Below, piece by piece: positions 24,444-37,531 of a DNA stretch of 64,000 nt (the first letter of the stretch is position 1; each line of letters begins with the position of its first letter). The notes beneath the pieces are model-generated. The model worked only from the letters and a program-made list of their open reading frames with translations, ran no database searches and was not told the origin of the DNA. The position numbers and the translations under genes are program-made. Source of the stretch: Eutrigla gurnardus (taxonomy: Eukaryota > Chordata > Actinopteri > Perciformes > Triglidae); NCBI GenBank assembly GCA_963514095.1, contig OY741268.1, positions 5,664,001-5,728,000 on the forward strand, read 5' to 3'.

Positions 24444-25448
24444 CAGGGTTGGAATTTCCTCTTTTTAGGGGCAAGGCCATTTAGCCTTCACTTTCCTTTT
24501 TTTTAGGGGCACCAAGGCCACATGACATGGCACAAAGGCTATTGAGTAAAATGAGATGGTTTTACCTTTAATACGATAACATTCTCATTCATAACTAAAC
24601 ATGAATTATGTATTAAAATATGTTTAATACCAATATCAAGTTAATGTTACATTGGATTTTTTTTTTAAAATAACATCTTACAAAGGAATTACTACTTGAA
24701 AGCGATAAAACATATTCTGTATGAAATCTTTATATATATATAAAGATGCACGTGCACATACACGGGTAGGCAATGTGGACATGACGTAGACTTTAATCGA
24801 TAGGCAGTCCCTCTCATCGCTCAGTGGGAACTCCCCCCGCTATCGAGCACTTTTATGACTGAACATACTGTTCGTGGTGTGAGTGGGACCGGAGTGGAAC
24901 CGGACCGGTACTTTTAAAATAAAAATGCTGCTGTGTGCTTTCACTGCCCGCTCACTCAGCTCCACTCGGGTGGCTGTAATTAAGCCCATTACGCTGCACA
25001 GGCGCTTTTTACATGGAACTTGGACAGGGCCAGGGGCATAAAGGCCACTGTGGCTGGACGCTGATTTTTTTTCGTGGCCACCATGAAATTCCTACCCTGT
25101 ACCTGTGCTTGTCTTGCTCCTGTTTTGAGAGGCTGAGGAGGCTGGTTGACGTTCTTCTTGCATGTGATGTTGATACTTCACCTGTGCTGCTCGAGAAGTT
25201 GCGCTGAAGTTGTATTTTGGAACAATCCCAGCAATCGCTCTGATCCACAAACACGGGACGAGCCTACTGTGTGCACGAGGGGGGCTGTTATTCCATAAAA
25301 GCCCACCACGGGTCACTAGCGCTGTTTACACTGGAACATTGACAGGGGCACAAAGGCACCTTGGCCGTAAATTGAACATTTTTTCACAGGGCCTTAAGGC
25401 CAAAGTGCGGGGCACGGCCGTCGTAGCTGTCGTGAAATTCCCACCCTG
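24444..25448 (+). mobile_element. hAT-type non-autonomous transposon, 1.0 kb
   Basis: It starts CAGGGTTGGAATTTC and ends GAAATTCCCACCCTG, inverted repeats of about 15 bp. The flanks are CTAGACAA (24436-24443) and CTGGACAA (25449-25456), an 8-bp target duplication with one mismatch. CAGGG ends with 8-bp duplications are diagnostic of hAT elements. No transposase is present. Sub-terminal GGGGCA/AAGGCCA motifs recur inside both ends. Confidence 0.85.
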
Positions 25449-25456
25449 CTGGACAA

Positions 25457-25937
25457 CATCTGTAGTGTTTCAGTGTAGTGAGTCAGACTGAACATCGCCA
25501 TGACTGTGGGTTTTGTTGTTTGTAGTTATTCGGTCTTGTGTTGTCATGCATTTTCTTGTCTTGTTTCTGTCATGACTGTGGTTTTTGTAGTGTTGGTTTC
25601 CTGTTCCTGTCTCCCAGCTGTGTCTCAATAGCTGCGTTTCGGATCGCATGCATTTGCGCCTATGCATGCACGAGACTTGAGAGGATCAGCCGGAACTCGT
25701 CATAAACACGTCAAGTTCCCACCACGTCAAGTCGGACACAGGTGCACTTCACTGATAATAATATACATATTAAGCAAAATAGACTATTCCACTGCAGCCT
25801 TTTTCTCTTAGGAAGGTTCCTAACTGAAGAAGTGACCCGGAAGTAAACAAGTGGCCGCCATGATAAGAGCCGTTCGGATTCTCTAAAGGAAAGGAGCTCC
25901 AATGCTTCCTTTCAGAAATCCCTTTAGCACAATGAAC
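25457..25937. other. Non-coding, possible LTR-like debris
   Basis: The phrase CATGACTGTGG occurs twice (about 25498 and 25570), followed by a pyrimidine-rich stretch. Together with 26297-26455 it may represent an old LTR split by the MITE, but no target duplication was found. Confidence 0.3.
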
Positions 25938-26296
25938 AAACACTCATTTTTTATATAGGTGTAATCCCCCCAGGCACAAAAAGAAAGTGGCTTTAGCTGA
26001 AAATTAAGCATAAAAATATTGCACAAATACGTATGAGTAAATCAATGATTTTAATCATATTTCACATATTAAACAGTAAATATAAGCGGCTAGAGAGAGG
26101 CCGAGACATGTAGGAGAAACTCAGGGTTTGTTGAAGCAAACCTGCCAGCGAGCAGGTTAGGTTCACAGAGTCAGTTACTATGGTAACTGACCTAAAGGTT
26201 GAGTTCACTCTCTTTCTGGAACGGAAGACTCAGAATATCCCTCTTCTCAGGGTTAACAAACTCTTTCAGGGAAACCTACTTTCTGGAACGGGCCCC
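25938..26296 (+). mobile_element. Harbinger-type MITE, family D, right half
   Basis: GTGTAATCCCCCCAGGCACA through AACGGGCCCC matches the right half of the complete copy at 37918-39004, including CGAGCAGGTTAGGTTCA and the terminal region. The left half is absent. Confidence 0.8.
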
Positions 26297-28015
26297 TGAA
26301 CTGTCCTGCCTATGTTCTGGTCATCGTTTGGATAAAAAATAGAGTTTTTGCCCCTGTGGTCTCTCTGAGTTTTTGGACTTTGTTTTTTTGTTAGCTTATT
26401 ATTTAAATAAACCTTTTAACTGCACTTGGGTCCATACCTCCTCCCTGACAGAACAGTTATAAACAGATGTTTTCGTATAGTTTTACTGTTGTTAAACTTC
26501 CAGTCTGATGTGGCAACCAGCGACCATTAAACACATTTAATAATGTAATGCAAATGATGCTTGATACGATCATCTATCTTGGTAGCAACACGGAAACAAT
26601 ACCACCTGAATTAGGTGAAATTTCAAAAGATTGCAACTTAGTTATTTAGCTTATAAAGCTGAATGGATTCTCACTTCAATGAGATCCATTTTTAAAGGAA
26701 CATAAAAAGCTTGGAATGTCAAAATCAGTAACACCCCCCACCCCCCCCACACACACACACACACGCACAGAGAAGTCTCTGTATCCATCACACAAAGGCT
26801 GCGACAGTTTTTGACAATCCAAACAAAAATTATTCATTTATCTGCTTCACATCTTGCTGATGCAACCTGGAGAAAGATGAGTTCAAAGGATGTTGTCGGA
26901 ATGATAAAATAAAAAAAATGGGAGAAATTATTCAACGCTGGAAGACGCCACACTAAGAAAACTCATCTGCTGCTGCTCTGCCACATATCACAGCAGTTTG
27001 CAGCCTCTCAGGAGGTTTCTTAAGACAATAAACCCTCCAGGTTTTTGTCCCACAATGTCTACATCACGTATCACATGTTGGAGACAGCGACAGCAGACAC
27101 AACGAGCGGGGGAGGAACACAACGGTGACAATGTGGCTGGTAACGAGTGGAGATGGGCCTGTTCTATGTAAAACCTAGGGCTGATGAGGTGGAGTAGAAA
27201 CAGGTGAGTCAGAGTCAAGTGACTGGGACGGGTTAGTCTGAGGGCTTCTGGTCGATGCATTAATAGACCTTAATTTAAACAGTATTTACTTCTCTTTTTT
27301 TAGATTTCAGAGGACAATACTAAACAACAAAACCAAATTTAGGCTGAAACAACAAAACCAACGTTAGGCTTAGACAAGAAAACCACGAGGAAAAAGCCCT
27401 AACTAACTACATTGACACTGTTCTGGTACTGAGAGACATGAAACACTGGACATGTCCCTGTGCATGAAAACCAATAGATTGCATTTTGTGACTATTTCAC
27501 AAGCTGCCATGAGACTGGACCATAGGAGTGCACAGTGCAGAGGGTGCTGTTTCACTCAAAAGTCAAGTCAACGTAGCGTGGAGATAGCTGTGGCAACACA
27601 ATATGAACACAGAAACAGATTTAATCTTTTTATTAAAATAATAATAATACTAGTCCTGAGAAAATATAATGACAGGTGGGTCTGGACATGTCACAAGAAC
27701 TGGCCTGTTGAAATCCAGCTGGGGATCTATATAATTTGTCATTGCTGCCACTCTACTGTCACCACTGCATCTGATAGAGGCAAAAATACCAGGCAAATCA
27801 TATTGAATATAAAAGACATGTGACCAGATGACAGCACATTCATCCATGACAGAATCGTCCAAATGAGAAGAAAAGCTGGTGGATTCAAGGACAAAATGCA
27901 TTTCTCAATCAAATAATTGGATTTCTTTGTGACACCTGTTGCAAATGTTTGCCAATCTCACAACATCTGCTTGTTTTTCAGAGATTCATCATGATATCCC
28001 CTGATTTAAAAGCAT
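26297..28015. other. Non-coding; C/CA-rich microsatellite and minisatellite seeds
   Basis: An LTR-like tail with an AATAAA signal lies at about 26400-26455. A C-rich/CA microsatellite is at about 26734-26766. Two or three units related to the 25-bp minisatellite (ACAAAACCAACGTTAGG) lie at about 27335-27385. No gene is supported. Confidence 0.5.
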
Positions 28016-28019
28016 CTCA

Positions 28020-28560
28020 GGGGACGAAGAGTTTGGTCCGGAAACGAGGAAGACTTTGGTCCGGAGATGAGGAAGAGTTTGGTCTGGAGACAAGGAAGAG
28101 TTTGGTCTGGAGACGAGGAAGACTTTGGTCAGGAGATGAGGAAGAGTTTGGTCTGGAGACAAGGAAGAGTTTGGTCTGTACTGGTCTGGAGACAAGGAAG
28201 AGTTTGGTCTGTAGTGGTCTGGAGACAAGGAAGAGTTTGGTCTGTAGTGGTCTGGAGACGAGGAAGAGTTTGGTCTGTAGTGGTCTGGAGACAAGGAAGA
28301 GTTTGGTCTGTAGTGGTCTGGAGACGAGGAAGAGTTTGGTCTGGAGACGAGGAAGACTTTGGTCTGGAGACGAGGAAGACTTTGGTCCGGAGATGAGGAA
28401 GAGTTTGGTCTGGAGACAAGGAAGAGTTTGGTCTGTAGTGGTCTGGAGACAAGGAAGAGTTTGGTCTGTAGTGGTCTGGAGACGAGGAAGAGTTTGGTCT
28501 GGAGACGAGGAAGACTTTGGTCTGGAGATGAGGAAGAGTTTGGTCTGGAATCGAGGTGTC
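28020..28560. repeat. 23/33-bp compound minisatellite
   Basis: Tandem units of 23 bp (GAGGAAGAGTTTGGTCTGGA plus GAC) alternate with 33-bp units that carry an extra 10 bp (TCTGTAGTGG). Since 23 is not a multiple of 3, three units make a 69-bp, 23-codon super-period open in several frames on both strands, giving translations such as RKSLVWRRGRLW and its minus-strand counterparts. This is a repeat-driven artefact, not a gene. Confidence 0.95.
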
Positions 28561-30494
28561 CAGCTTCAGAAGGATAAATGGCTGCTCTGAAGTTCTTTGG
28601 CCTCAAACAGCTGCTGCATTTGCACTCATTCTGTATTTAAGAGACTTTTGCAGCACATTTTTTCTTGGTCACAAGAGAATGAAGAGCTTGTGTGTGTCAT
28701 TTGAAACTCCTCGTAATCTGCCCTCAGAGGCATTCTCACAACAAATTAGACTGCCACGTTTCATGTTTTAATTACAGTTTGCCCTTCAGATCAGGACCCA
28801 GTTTAGCTGTCCTGCTGGATTTCACACTGGCCAATAATTCCTTTTTACTTTCTGTCACACATGGATATTTTATCCCCACTGACAGCAGGGCAGAAGCAGT
28901 GAAGTGGATCTTTTCTTCTGGTCTGGCGTGTTGGTCCGAAGTGAGACATCTCAACAATGGGCTGCATTTCTATGACATTTGCTGTAAAAGTTCATGGTCT
29001 CCAGAGGGTGGATTTGAGTGGTTTTCAGGACCTCTTTAGATTCCTCTAGCACCACCATCAGGACATGTTTACAGTTTTAGCCCCGCTACTCAAGACTCAG
29101 GGACACTTGCTGCAGCCTCTCGAGGGAGCGAACAGGACTTAAGGCTGTGACAGGACAGTCTGTTGTCTCTTCTTCCTCTGTGCTCCGTTCAAAACACACT
29201 GTTGCACTGGCTGTTCCTGCATCACCATGAACACACACTGTAGTTTAATTGAATCCCACATTGAAATATAAACTAGACCACCAAATGTGGATTAATCTGC
29301 CATTGAAAATAATCCGCCAAAAAGAAATTTGTGAATTGAAAAATTGGCATGAGCTAAATCTGTCTTCTACCAAATTACATCCTCACACAACTAAACTGCT
29401 CTCAGTTACGTTTCCAGGGAAACATATTGTTAACATAAAAACCCATAATAAAACAAAACACGCTACAAAACTACAGTCATGTTTAGGTAACAAAACTACT
29501 GAATAGGTTTACTTAAACAATGGTTTGAATTAAAATCACTATGAAATTTACACAAATAAAAACACAACAAAACTAACGGGACACTGACACCTGTCTCCTG
29601 GTGGAAGTCCAGCACCCAGACCTCCTCTCTACATGGACTTCTAGGACTAGTTTAAACTCATTTGTGACACAATATGACAAAATATGTTTCCCTTCAGATG
29701 TAATCCACAAAATGTCATTCACAATGCAGTTTAGTTTTGTGGGCACATCGATTTTAGGAGAGCAGGCTGAGAGAACAGCTGCTTTACAGAATTACTGATG
29801 AAAGTATAAATTTGTAACGTTGATCGTTTGCATCAACAGAAGGAACCAATGTGCTTGGAGCTGGGAGCCTCGGACAGGAAGTAAGGAAGTAATGAGACGA
29901 AACACGAAGGAAGTCTCAGCCGCATTTTCTGTATCAATAATCTGTCCGTCTGCTTGTGTGTCTAATTGTTTGTGTTTGTCTGATTGTTTGTGCGTCTCAT
30001 AGTTTGTGTGTTCTATGATCGCTCACTGTTTAGATGCAGCTGACAAATCCGGCGAATGAATACAAAACTTTAAAAAACCCAATCAAAAACAGTGGTGACA
30101 TGATTTCTAATAAATACAGTGGATGTATTTTAAAGTTTGATCATGTGGAAGGTTAATTGGGGGAACTAGAACTCAAGAGCAGGGAGAAAGGGGAGGGAAG
30201 TTAAAAGCACGGCGTGTATATACTTTATATTATCAATGGGAGCGTGCCTATGTTCTCACAGCCCTATGTTCCCATATATCTATGATTTTTTTTCAAAATT
30301 AGGCCCTATGTTTCCACAGTTCCTAATAAATTTGTATCAGATTGTATCTTTTCTCCCAATTTGGTAGCTAATTACATTCAACCTATTATCCAGTAGCAAT
30401 GGACTACAGATGGAATGTAGCTTTCAGCTAAATCTGGTGCACACATCTCTTTGTTTATTGCAAACATTTAATGTAAGTTCACGTTGTCCTTTTT
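28561..30494. other. Non-coding, no gene seen
   Basis: No supported gene or clear repeat. Short frames lack domains. Confidence 0.4.
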
Positions 30495-30690
30495 TTTTAT
30501 TTTTGGCTAGAGTGCCATGCAAGCCTTTTTATTGTTTTTGTAGAGAGAGACAGTGTGGAAAGGGGAGATAGAGGGGGAAGACATGCGCGAAAGAGATCGC
30601 CGGGCCGGGAGTCGAACCGCTAATCTCCGCGCCGAGGCCGAGCCTCAGTACATGGGGCGGCTGCCACCGACCGCCCCAACACATTGTCCT
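30495..30690 (-). repeat. tRNA-derived SINE-like element
   Basis: On the minus strand, CCGCCCCATGTACTGAGGCT is followed by a perfect Pol III B-box GGTTCGACTCC (+ strand around 30608-30618) and then a purine/pyrimidine-biased tail ending in an A-rich stretch. The combination of tRNA-like head, B-box and tail is that of a SINE. I recognise the same phrases from other percomorph fish sequence. The A-box part is degraded. Confidence 0.6.
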
Positions 30691-31027
30691 TTTAAATAAG
30701 CAAACAAGGAAACCCTAGGCCTAACCCTAAATGAGAAAAATATTAGAAATAGGGCTGACCCCTTATCAATTATCAGAATGATCATCTCAAATGTAAAACA
30801 TAATTTATATCGTTAATAGTAGAACCTCGCCCCTGCACATCACTGTATCTCACAGCCTTTAGCAGCTGTAATTAATAAAAACAATTATAAAATGTCATGT
30901 ATTAAAGGTTACACCACACACTTTGCAGCTTTGACTGGCATTTGGTTGTCTCCTTGATTATGTTTTCATTTAAAAAAACAAAACAAATACAAACAGTAGC
31001 ATAATTACGGTCTGAAGGAGACATATT

Positions 31028-31983
31028 GGGCCCTAGTTTCGTAGACCAGGCGCAGTCAGCACTCAGCGCACCTGCGCCACGCCGTTGGGGTGTGTCCGCC
31101 TGGAATTTGCAAGTTTCGTGCACCGCACAGGCTCGCGCAGGCACACCTCCCGTCTCGCCCGTCCGCGCAAGTAGGAAAGTGGGAGGAGAAGAAGGCGTGA
31201 GTGGGAGACGAGGAGGAGACGAGGCGTGGACTGGGATTAATACAGCCGATTCAGATATTCACCAATCAAATGAGCTCCTCTCCTCTCCTTTAATGCGTTA
31301 GGGGAGGTTCAGTGCAAGATCCGTCACTTGACAACCCGATGACAGAAGCAGCGCCGCCGCTCCCACCACGCGCATCACGCGCTGTGCGTACGTATCATAA
31401 TAATAACAATGCCGATATTATAAAAAACAGGAGAGAGAGAGAGGGAGATGTTTTGGTCCGAGAGGCTGAGTTTCCGTTACGCGTGCCATCCGCCTTTGAT
31501 CTGACGTCAGATGTGACGGGACAATCTGTATAGATATACATTCACGTGTTGATTCAATTAGTTGCATTAAATAGTGTTTGTTGTGATTATTTATTGCATT
31601 TAAATGTGCCTGGATCTGTGGAATCCTGCCTGTGAGGTCTTGGTGACGTGTGCGCACTGCGCGCCGTCAGCCAAACTTCCACTCCGCCAGCTGTGATTCG
31701 CCTTGAATGAATGGACTCTATTTGCGCCTTGCGCCGAGAGTAGACCAGGTTGGAGCTGGCGGGCTTTCGGCGAAGTCTCGGCGAGGCTTTTTGCCACGAA
31801 ACTTCCGCTACGCCAAGCTGAATCTGTGACGCCTCCCCCTGCTGCGCCGCCACACCCATCTTGGCGCAGGCGATCCACCAAACTGCCAAACTGACCGTGC
31901 GCAAGGCTGCGCGGGTCGAAACTTACATTACGCCGGCTCCGGCAACCTGCACCGCCCTGCGCTGCGCCATGAAACTAGGGCCC
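31028..31983 (+). mobile_element. GC-rich MITE, family B, complete copy
   Basis: It begins GGGCCCTAGTTTCGTAGAC and ends GCCATGAAACTAGGGCCC, with inverted termini GGGCCCTAGTTTC. Flanks are ATT and TTT, an imperfect 3-bp duplication. At 956 bp it matches, in inverse orientation, the copy at 48041-48999 (flanked by AAG on both sides) and, in direct orientation, the truncated copy at 16758. It carries a TGACGTCA palindrome (31502-31509). No transposase; frames inside are fortuitous. Class is probably PIF/Harbinger from the 3-bp duplication (inference). Confidence 0.85.
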
Positions 31984-33975
31984 TTTATCTCTTGGGTTAT
32001 ATTTGTTTTTGACATATCACAAATACATTTCTAACGTGCATAGTGAGCACGTGGATAGATGGGGCAGCAAGTCAACGGTCTCCTGGGTGAAAGTTCTGTG
32101 TTCAATTTAATTTAAATTTGAAATTCAAATGGCGTAAAAACCAAAACAACAACGCATATTTTAAGCCAAACCAGTTTTTTATTTGTTACTTTTCAACATT
32201 AATGTTTAAAACTCTGTTTCCATTGAAACGTAACTGATTATGCAGTTTGCTTGTTTGGTAACATAAAGTTATAGGAGGCACTTCCTTGTGAGATGAAGAC
32301 ATTTTAGTCATAATTATACTCCATTGTAAGTTGCTTTGATGAAAAGCCAAATTCATATAATGTAGTCTATTTCATTAGTGTATGAAATGTGCTTCTATAT
32401 TTTTATTAACTTTATTAAATTCACTGTTATTGAGCTAGTTCAGGTTGAGATATACTTTCTTTATACTTTGAGGTAAATATACTGAACATATGACAGTCAT
32501 AGCAACCTCTGCATCTAAACTGTGTCATGAGAGCAGTGGAAACTGTCTTTGAGAAACCACAGCAAGTCAAATGAAAAGAACATACGACCATGATCATATG
32601 TACTGACTCTACCCATATTTTCAGACGTTTGGAGGATTTTATTGAATTGTCTTTTAGGCTTAAAATGATCTACAGGCACAGTGAACGGCAGTTAACAGGT
32701 GAACGTTCTGGACAGTCAGCTGAGGAGGTGAGCCATCTCATTGGTCCAATGTTTCAAGTTCCTTTGTGAGTAAAAGATGCTGAATTAGTTAAAGCAGGAA
32801 ACAAAACGAACGCCCTCGCCCCGCAGGCTGCCAGAACATTCCTCCGCTTAGCCTTCGCTTGTTGAGACTCTCAATCAGTTCTGGCAGCGAGATGCAGCAC
32901 ATATTGGAGTAGGCTGATTGGCTTTCACGTCTTGGCGGTGGAAGAAAAATAAAAGGGAATGGTTAGTGATTAAATTCACTGGCAGCCTAGGCAACACACA
33001 CACACACACGCACACTCGCCTGTATTTATATTGTTGGACGGTAATCCTGTTAATGAAAAATTTGCTGTTTTTCACAGCCACTGGTGTGAGGAGAGCCAAC
33101 CTTCTCCTGTGGGAAGGGAGGCGGCATGAGTATTCGTCCGCCAAAATAAAAGACACATTAATAAGAAAAGAATGTTGCAATCAACTGAAATTATGTTCTG
33201 GATGCTGCTGCTCGCCTGCTGGTACACCTGAGTGGTGAACCGGTTGTCGGAGCAGGTGAGGCTCTGATGTCGATCTGTGTGTGTGTGTGTGTTCTCCTGC
33301 AGGGATCCAACACACAAATACTAATAATAATAATAAGTCACACATCTTTCTGCACTAACAACTCCTTCAGGCCGGAGCTGTTGTCTGGAAATCTCATCAT
33401 GTCAGTTTTATTGAAAGTTTACTCTTTATTTTACGTGCAACTAGACATTTTTCTGGTTTACTCTCGTTTTAAAGCTCACTTTCATTGTGTGTTGATTTGT
33501 GGACAACCATTCGAAAACATATTTTTATTGCAGCTGAAATGTTGAATTTCATGATGTGTTTGCATGTGCGAGTCGAAATATTTCTGTTTGTAAATATTCA
33601 ATTTGGTTTTAAAACTACTGCAAGGAACTTTAACTCTGTGTTGTTTTTGGCGGTCCCTGTGGACAAAAGCGGTAGTGCTTCCAAACGCCAGACTATTATC
33701 AATACCTACATTTTTTAACATAAACTAGTTGAATAATTGTTCAATATTGTACCACTGTAGGACAGGCTTTCTGGTCCAAGTTATTTTAAAGATCTTCTCT
33801 GAAATGGATTTCGCTTTCGGAATTTGACAGAATTATTAAGAATCGACTTCATGATAATATGCTTAAAAAGGCAATCAAATCAAAGCAATTGTTTTGAACA
33901 CTCACAGTCAAATAAACCTTAACCGTTAAGGCTCGGCAAAGTAAAATATTATTACACAACCATACAATTTCAGAG
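31984..33975. other. Non-coding, two small microsatellites
   Basis: A (CA)n tract at 32995-33012 and a (GT)n tract at about 33277-33292. No supported gene. Confidence 0.5.
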
Positions 33976-33979
33976 CATG

Positions 33980-34410
33980 GACTATATATAAAAAGCGGAA
34001 GTAGTCACTGTGACAACCATTGGCTTGTGGACGACAGTTTTGACGAGTTCAGCATTTTGACCGAACATCTTTGATTTTGGCTGTGTTTAAAACCAGTGAA
34101 GGAAGTAACCATATTTGGACTGATGAAGAGCGACAGGTGGATCTGATGAACACAAGCATCAGAGCAGCAACCGCACTGGATTTGGATCCATCTGGATTCT
34201 GGACGTTCTGGATTCTTAACGTTAGTTTCATAATTCAAGGTTTCAACTTTACATCCTAGAGACCATAAACTCATGTTTACCATGTTTACTAAGTAGGCTT
34301 ATTTTCTCTAAGTCTACTATACAATTAGATATCTTTTTGCAACCAGAGGCGGTGCCCCCTGATGGCCAGTAGAGAGAATGCAACTTTAAGGCAATTCAGC
34401 AAGGCATCAA
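33980..34410 (-). repeat. Dispersed repeat C with CTCF-like motif, copy 2
   Basis: The reverse complement aligns by eye with 51355-51720. Shared blocks include TTGCAAAAAGATATCT, CTGGCCATCAGGGGGC and CCAAATATGGT(T/C)ACTTCCTT. The most conserved part surrounds the CTCF-like site. Confidence 0.65.
34351..34368 (-). promoter_or_regulatory. CTCF-like site
   Basis: On the minus strand, TGGCCATCAGGGGGCACC matches the vertebrate CTCF core TGGCCACCAGGGGGCGC at all but two positions. Binding is untested; the motif sits inside dispersed repeat C. Confidence 0.4.
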
Positions 34411-36880
34411 GTCAACCATGCTCTTTTCCTCAACCTAACTAAGTGGTTTTGTTGCCGAAATCTAACTTCCTGTGAATTTTATTTTAAAAAGACAAATGTT
34501 ACATATGTGGCTTGTTTATCTGCTTGGATCTATACTTAATTATTTATTATTTAGTCTGCTGGTTGCCAAATATTTTGACTAATTTGAAGAAAAACAATTT
34601 TGTCAGAGGTTGCATATCAAACAGTCCAAAGAGTGATATATATGTATCAGATTGAATTGTTTTGCCTGAAGAGTTTAAACTAAAAAGTATGCCCTAAATG
34701 TATTTCTACAACTTATTAAAAACTCAATTTGTACTACAGAAATGTTTTGTTTCATCTCATTGTTATTCTCTCCATTGTCTCCTGACCCCTCAGGTTTAAT
34801 TTCAACCAGCTGTAAACCAATAATCTAAGCTTTCCAGCTCAGATTTATACATATATATTTGCAAATAAATATCCTCAGTTCAGCTTCTTTATATTTGTTT
34901 TGGTTTTTAGTACAAATAGTGTTCGTACAAATTCTCCAAGTGGGGCTCAAGTTGAGGCAACGATAATTCTGGCCGAGATAATCGTAAACTCTAAAATATT
35001 TAATATTGGTGCAGCCCAACTGAGACTCGGAGCAGTGACAAATATCCTCCTCTGAAGTTTCATCAAATTCTGATAAGCAGCATCCGAGATATTGTGTGTG
35101 ACAGACGGAGGGATGGAGGGATGGACGAGTGCCGACCCTCGGTCCCACTGCGGGGGGCAACACTGGTACCAACGGCTAATTAATCAAATTATATGACAGA
35201 TGGTGCGGAGGAACTATTTCCCCCACAGGACACTTTTAGATGAGCCACTGGCCTTGTGGTGAAACTGAGCGTCAGCACTTGACTGAATTCCTTTCATTCT
35301 GTGCAATAAGAGAGGAAAGCCTTGGGAGAGGAGAAAAAAAGGCCAGCATTAGTGGAGGATTGGAAGAGAGAAAGAAGAGGAGAATGATGGGAAAATATTG
35401 CTCTTTCCTTTTGAATGTGATATGATCGCAGTCTGGTTATATTGCTTTGTGGAATATTGCTGGCGCGCAGAATTAGATTGGATCTCCCCCTCTGGCTTCC
35501 ATGATAATGCCTCGGGAAAAGCAGCTTTGGATCGATCCAACGGACAAAATTGGGACGATGGCAACATAAACAGATTATAGACCTTTGAAACGGCTTCATT
35601 TCCAGGCAGTGGACACACCCACAATGCCCCTCTCCTCGCCACTAGGGCAGGGAGGATAGGTGGCTCCCCATCCTCACATGGGGTTTCCTAGCTGGTCGCC
35701 TGGTTTGGAGGCCGTCTCAGCCTCGGGTTGCTGCTGCTGGAAGTGACCGGTGGCGTGACGTTGAATCTTGGATAACTAATTATATAGCTTACCCATAATA
35801 CTTAGCAATCTTCGTAGGGACTCTTAGTTGTTAAGAATAAAAATGTTACTGGTAATAACAATACCCGAACAATGCAAAAAGGAGAATTAACGAAGAAAAG
35901 AAACAAAACAAAATGAAGCAAAGAGGGGGGGGGGGGGGAGCCAGCCAAGCGTCAGCTTTGACCTCAAGCCCCCTCTCCAACCCTACTCTACTCAACGAGC
36001 TATTGGAAACGCCTTGTCTTTATGCTACACGCAGGGGGCGTGGTTTTAGTTGAACCGGATCCCGAGGAGGGGCCTCCAATAGAACCACTCGTAATGTGAT
36101 TCCCTAATTGTATAAAATACGCTGATCACACACAATCTCGCCCTTATGGTCAAAGCTGGCACCTTATAACACATTGCATATAGTTCTCACACAGAATTAT
36201 GTCAAACAAATGAAACATTAACTGTAAACATTTCTCTGTACAAATCACTTTGAACTAAATATTTTTGATAGAGTTGAAAGGTTGAAAGGAACTTTGATCC
36301 AATACACACAAATGCAAACCTATCAAGCTAGCCCAAACAAATGTAGTGGGGAGGTCTGACTATGTCGGAACCAACGTAGCTCACATGCTCTTCTTCCAGT
36401 CGGGAGGTTATTTAGGGACAACGGAAGCTGGGTACATCCTCTCCCTTTTTACTACCGGCGCAACACGGAAGCGTAAGCAGCAGCATGACAGATGGCAGGA
36501 AATTGTTTGCAGTAGGTTCTGTATTCTATCACTAAATTAGTGTAACTTAAGAGCGCATGAAAAATGTTATCATGTGATCATGTGCATGTGTTCCCGTAGA
36601 GCCCAGTTCGAGGTTGGTCAGAGTGGCCGCCGTAAAGGCACACCATTATTTCATCTCGTCACTGTATGGCCACGGTGCATAGTTTGAGCAGAGTTTAGGA
36701 ATGTAAGTCATGCATTTGAGATTTATTGAGAGGTTGGGACAAAATTAATGCATCTGTGATATTCAGTATATTTTCTTATTCCTCTTGTAGAAGGTGTCAT
36801 CACAGCATTAAGCAGGTCACCGGCCTGGTGAAACCTGGATGAGCTTAAGGTACAGCATATTGTGTACTTTTATTTAAATA
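34411..36880. other. Non-coding, repeat debris and poly-G tract
   Basis: An isolated unit related to the 25-bp minisatellite lies at about 34430-34475. A stretch at 35025-35165 with TGTGTGACAGACGGAGGGAT looks like a LINE 3' end. A poly-G run is at 35924-35938. No gene is supported. Confidence 0.4.
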
Positions 36881-37148
36881 TAGTGTGTCACGGTGCTACC
36901 GGGACAGCTTGAGGGGTATTCCATCAAACTCGCTAAGCGCAAAGCCGGGCTAATTTCGATAAGCCTCGCTACCTTAAGCGAGAGTTGCGTTCCATCAACG
37001 TGACTTGAGGCACTCTCCGCTAAGTAACCATGGGAATTTATCCGACCAAACTCGCCTGCCCCGGGGCAGGCTAACCATCAGGCTTACTTTAGCGGGGGTT
37101 TCAGAGAAGTCCGTCTGTCGGAAACAACTGTACCAGCAGAAGGTTTTT

Positions 37149-37531
37149 ACGCTGTGAATTCACAATAAATTATTGGATACATTTTGCATGACTTTCACAG
37201 TAAGGATTACAGCAATATACTGTGAATTAAGTCACAGCGATTTACTGTAATTTCAGTATTGTGATATTACAATGCATTGTTGTAAAAGCACAACTGTATA
37301 CTGTAACTTTACAGCTTCTATGGCAACACAATTACTGTGATATTACAGTACATTACTGGGGAATTACAACCTTTTGCTGTACATCATTACAACAAGGCCC
37401 TGTACTTTTACAGTGTGTACTGTGAATTCACAATAAATTATTGGATAATTTTTGCATGACTTTCACAGTAAGGATTACAGCAATATACTGTGATTTCAGT
37501 ATTGTGATATTACAATGCATTGTTGTAAAGC
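37149..37531. repeat. Direct duplication of about 110-140 bp
   Basis: The segment GTGAATTCACAATAAATTAT to CAATGCATTGTTGTAAA occurs at 37155-37286 and again at 37427-37528, the second copy with a short deletion. The copies are about 270 bases apart. Confidence 0.85.

Noticed and set aside
25457..26455. Solo LTR split by the family D MITE
   Set aside because: An AATAAA-bearing tail is present, but no matching start or target duplication was found.
27949..28606. Frames of more than 200 codons on both strands
   Set aside because: Created by the 23/33-bp minisatellite; the same repeat peptide appears in several frames.
30715..30735. AACCCTAGGCCTAACCCTAA as telomere-like
   Set aside because: Only two partial units, no array.
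31587..31904. Frames of about 100 codons on the minus strand and related frames at 48054-48324 and 48726-49052
   Set aside because: They lie in GC-rich MITE family B copies and show no domain; openness reflects GC content.
35240..35642. Short purine-rich frames as a possible exon
   Set aside because: No splice-site context or domain; composition-driven.
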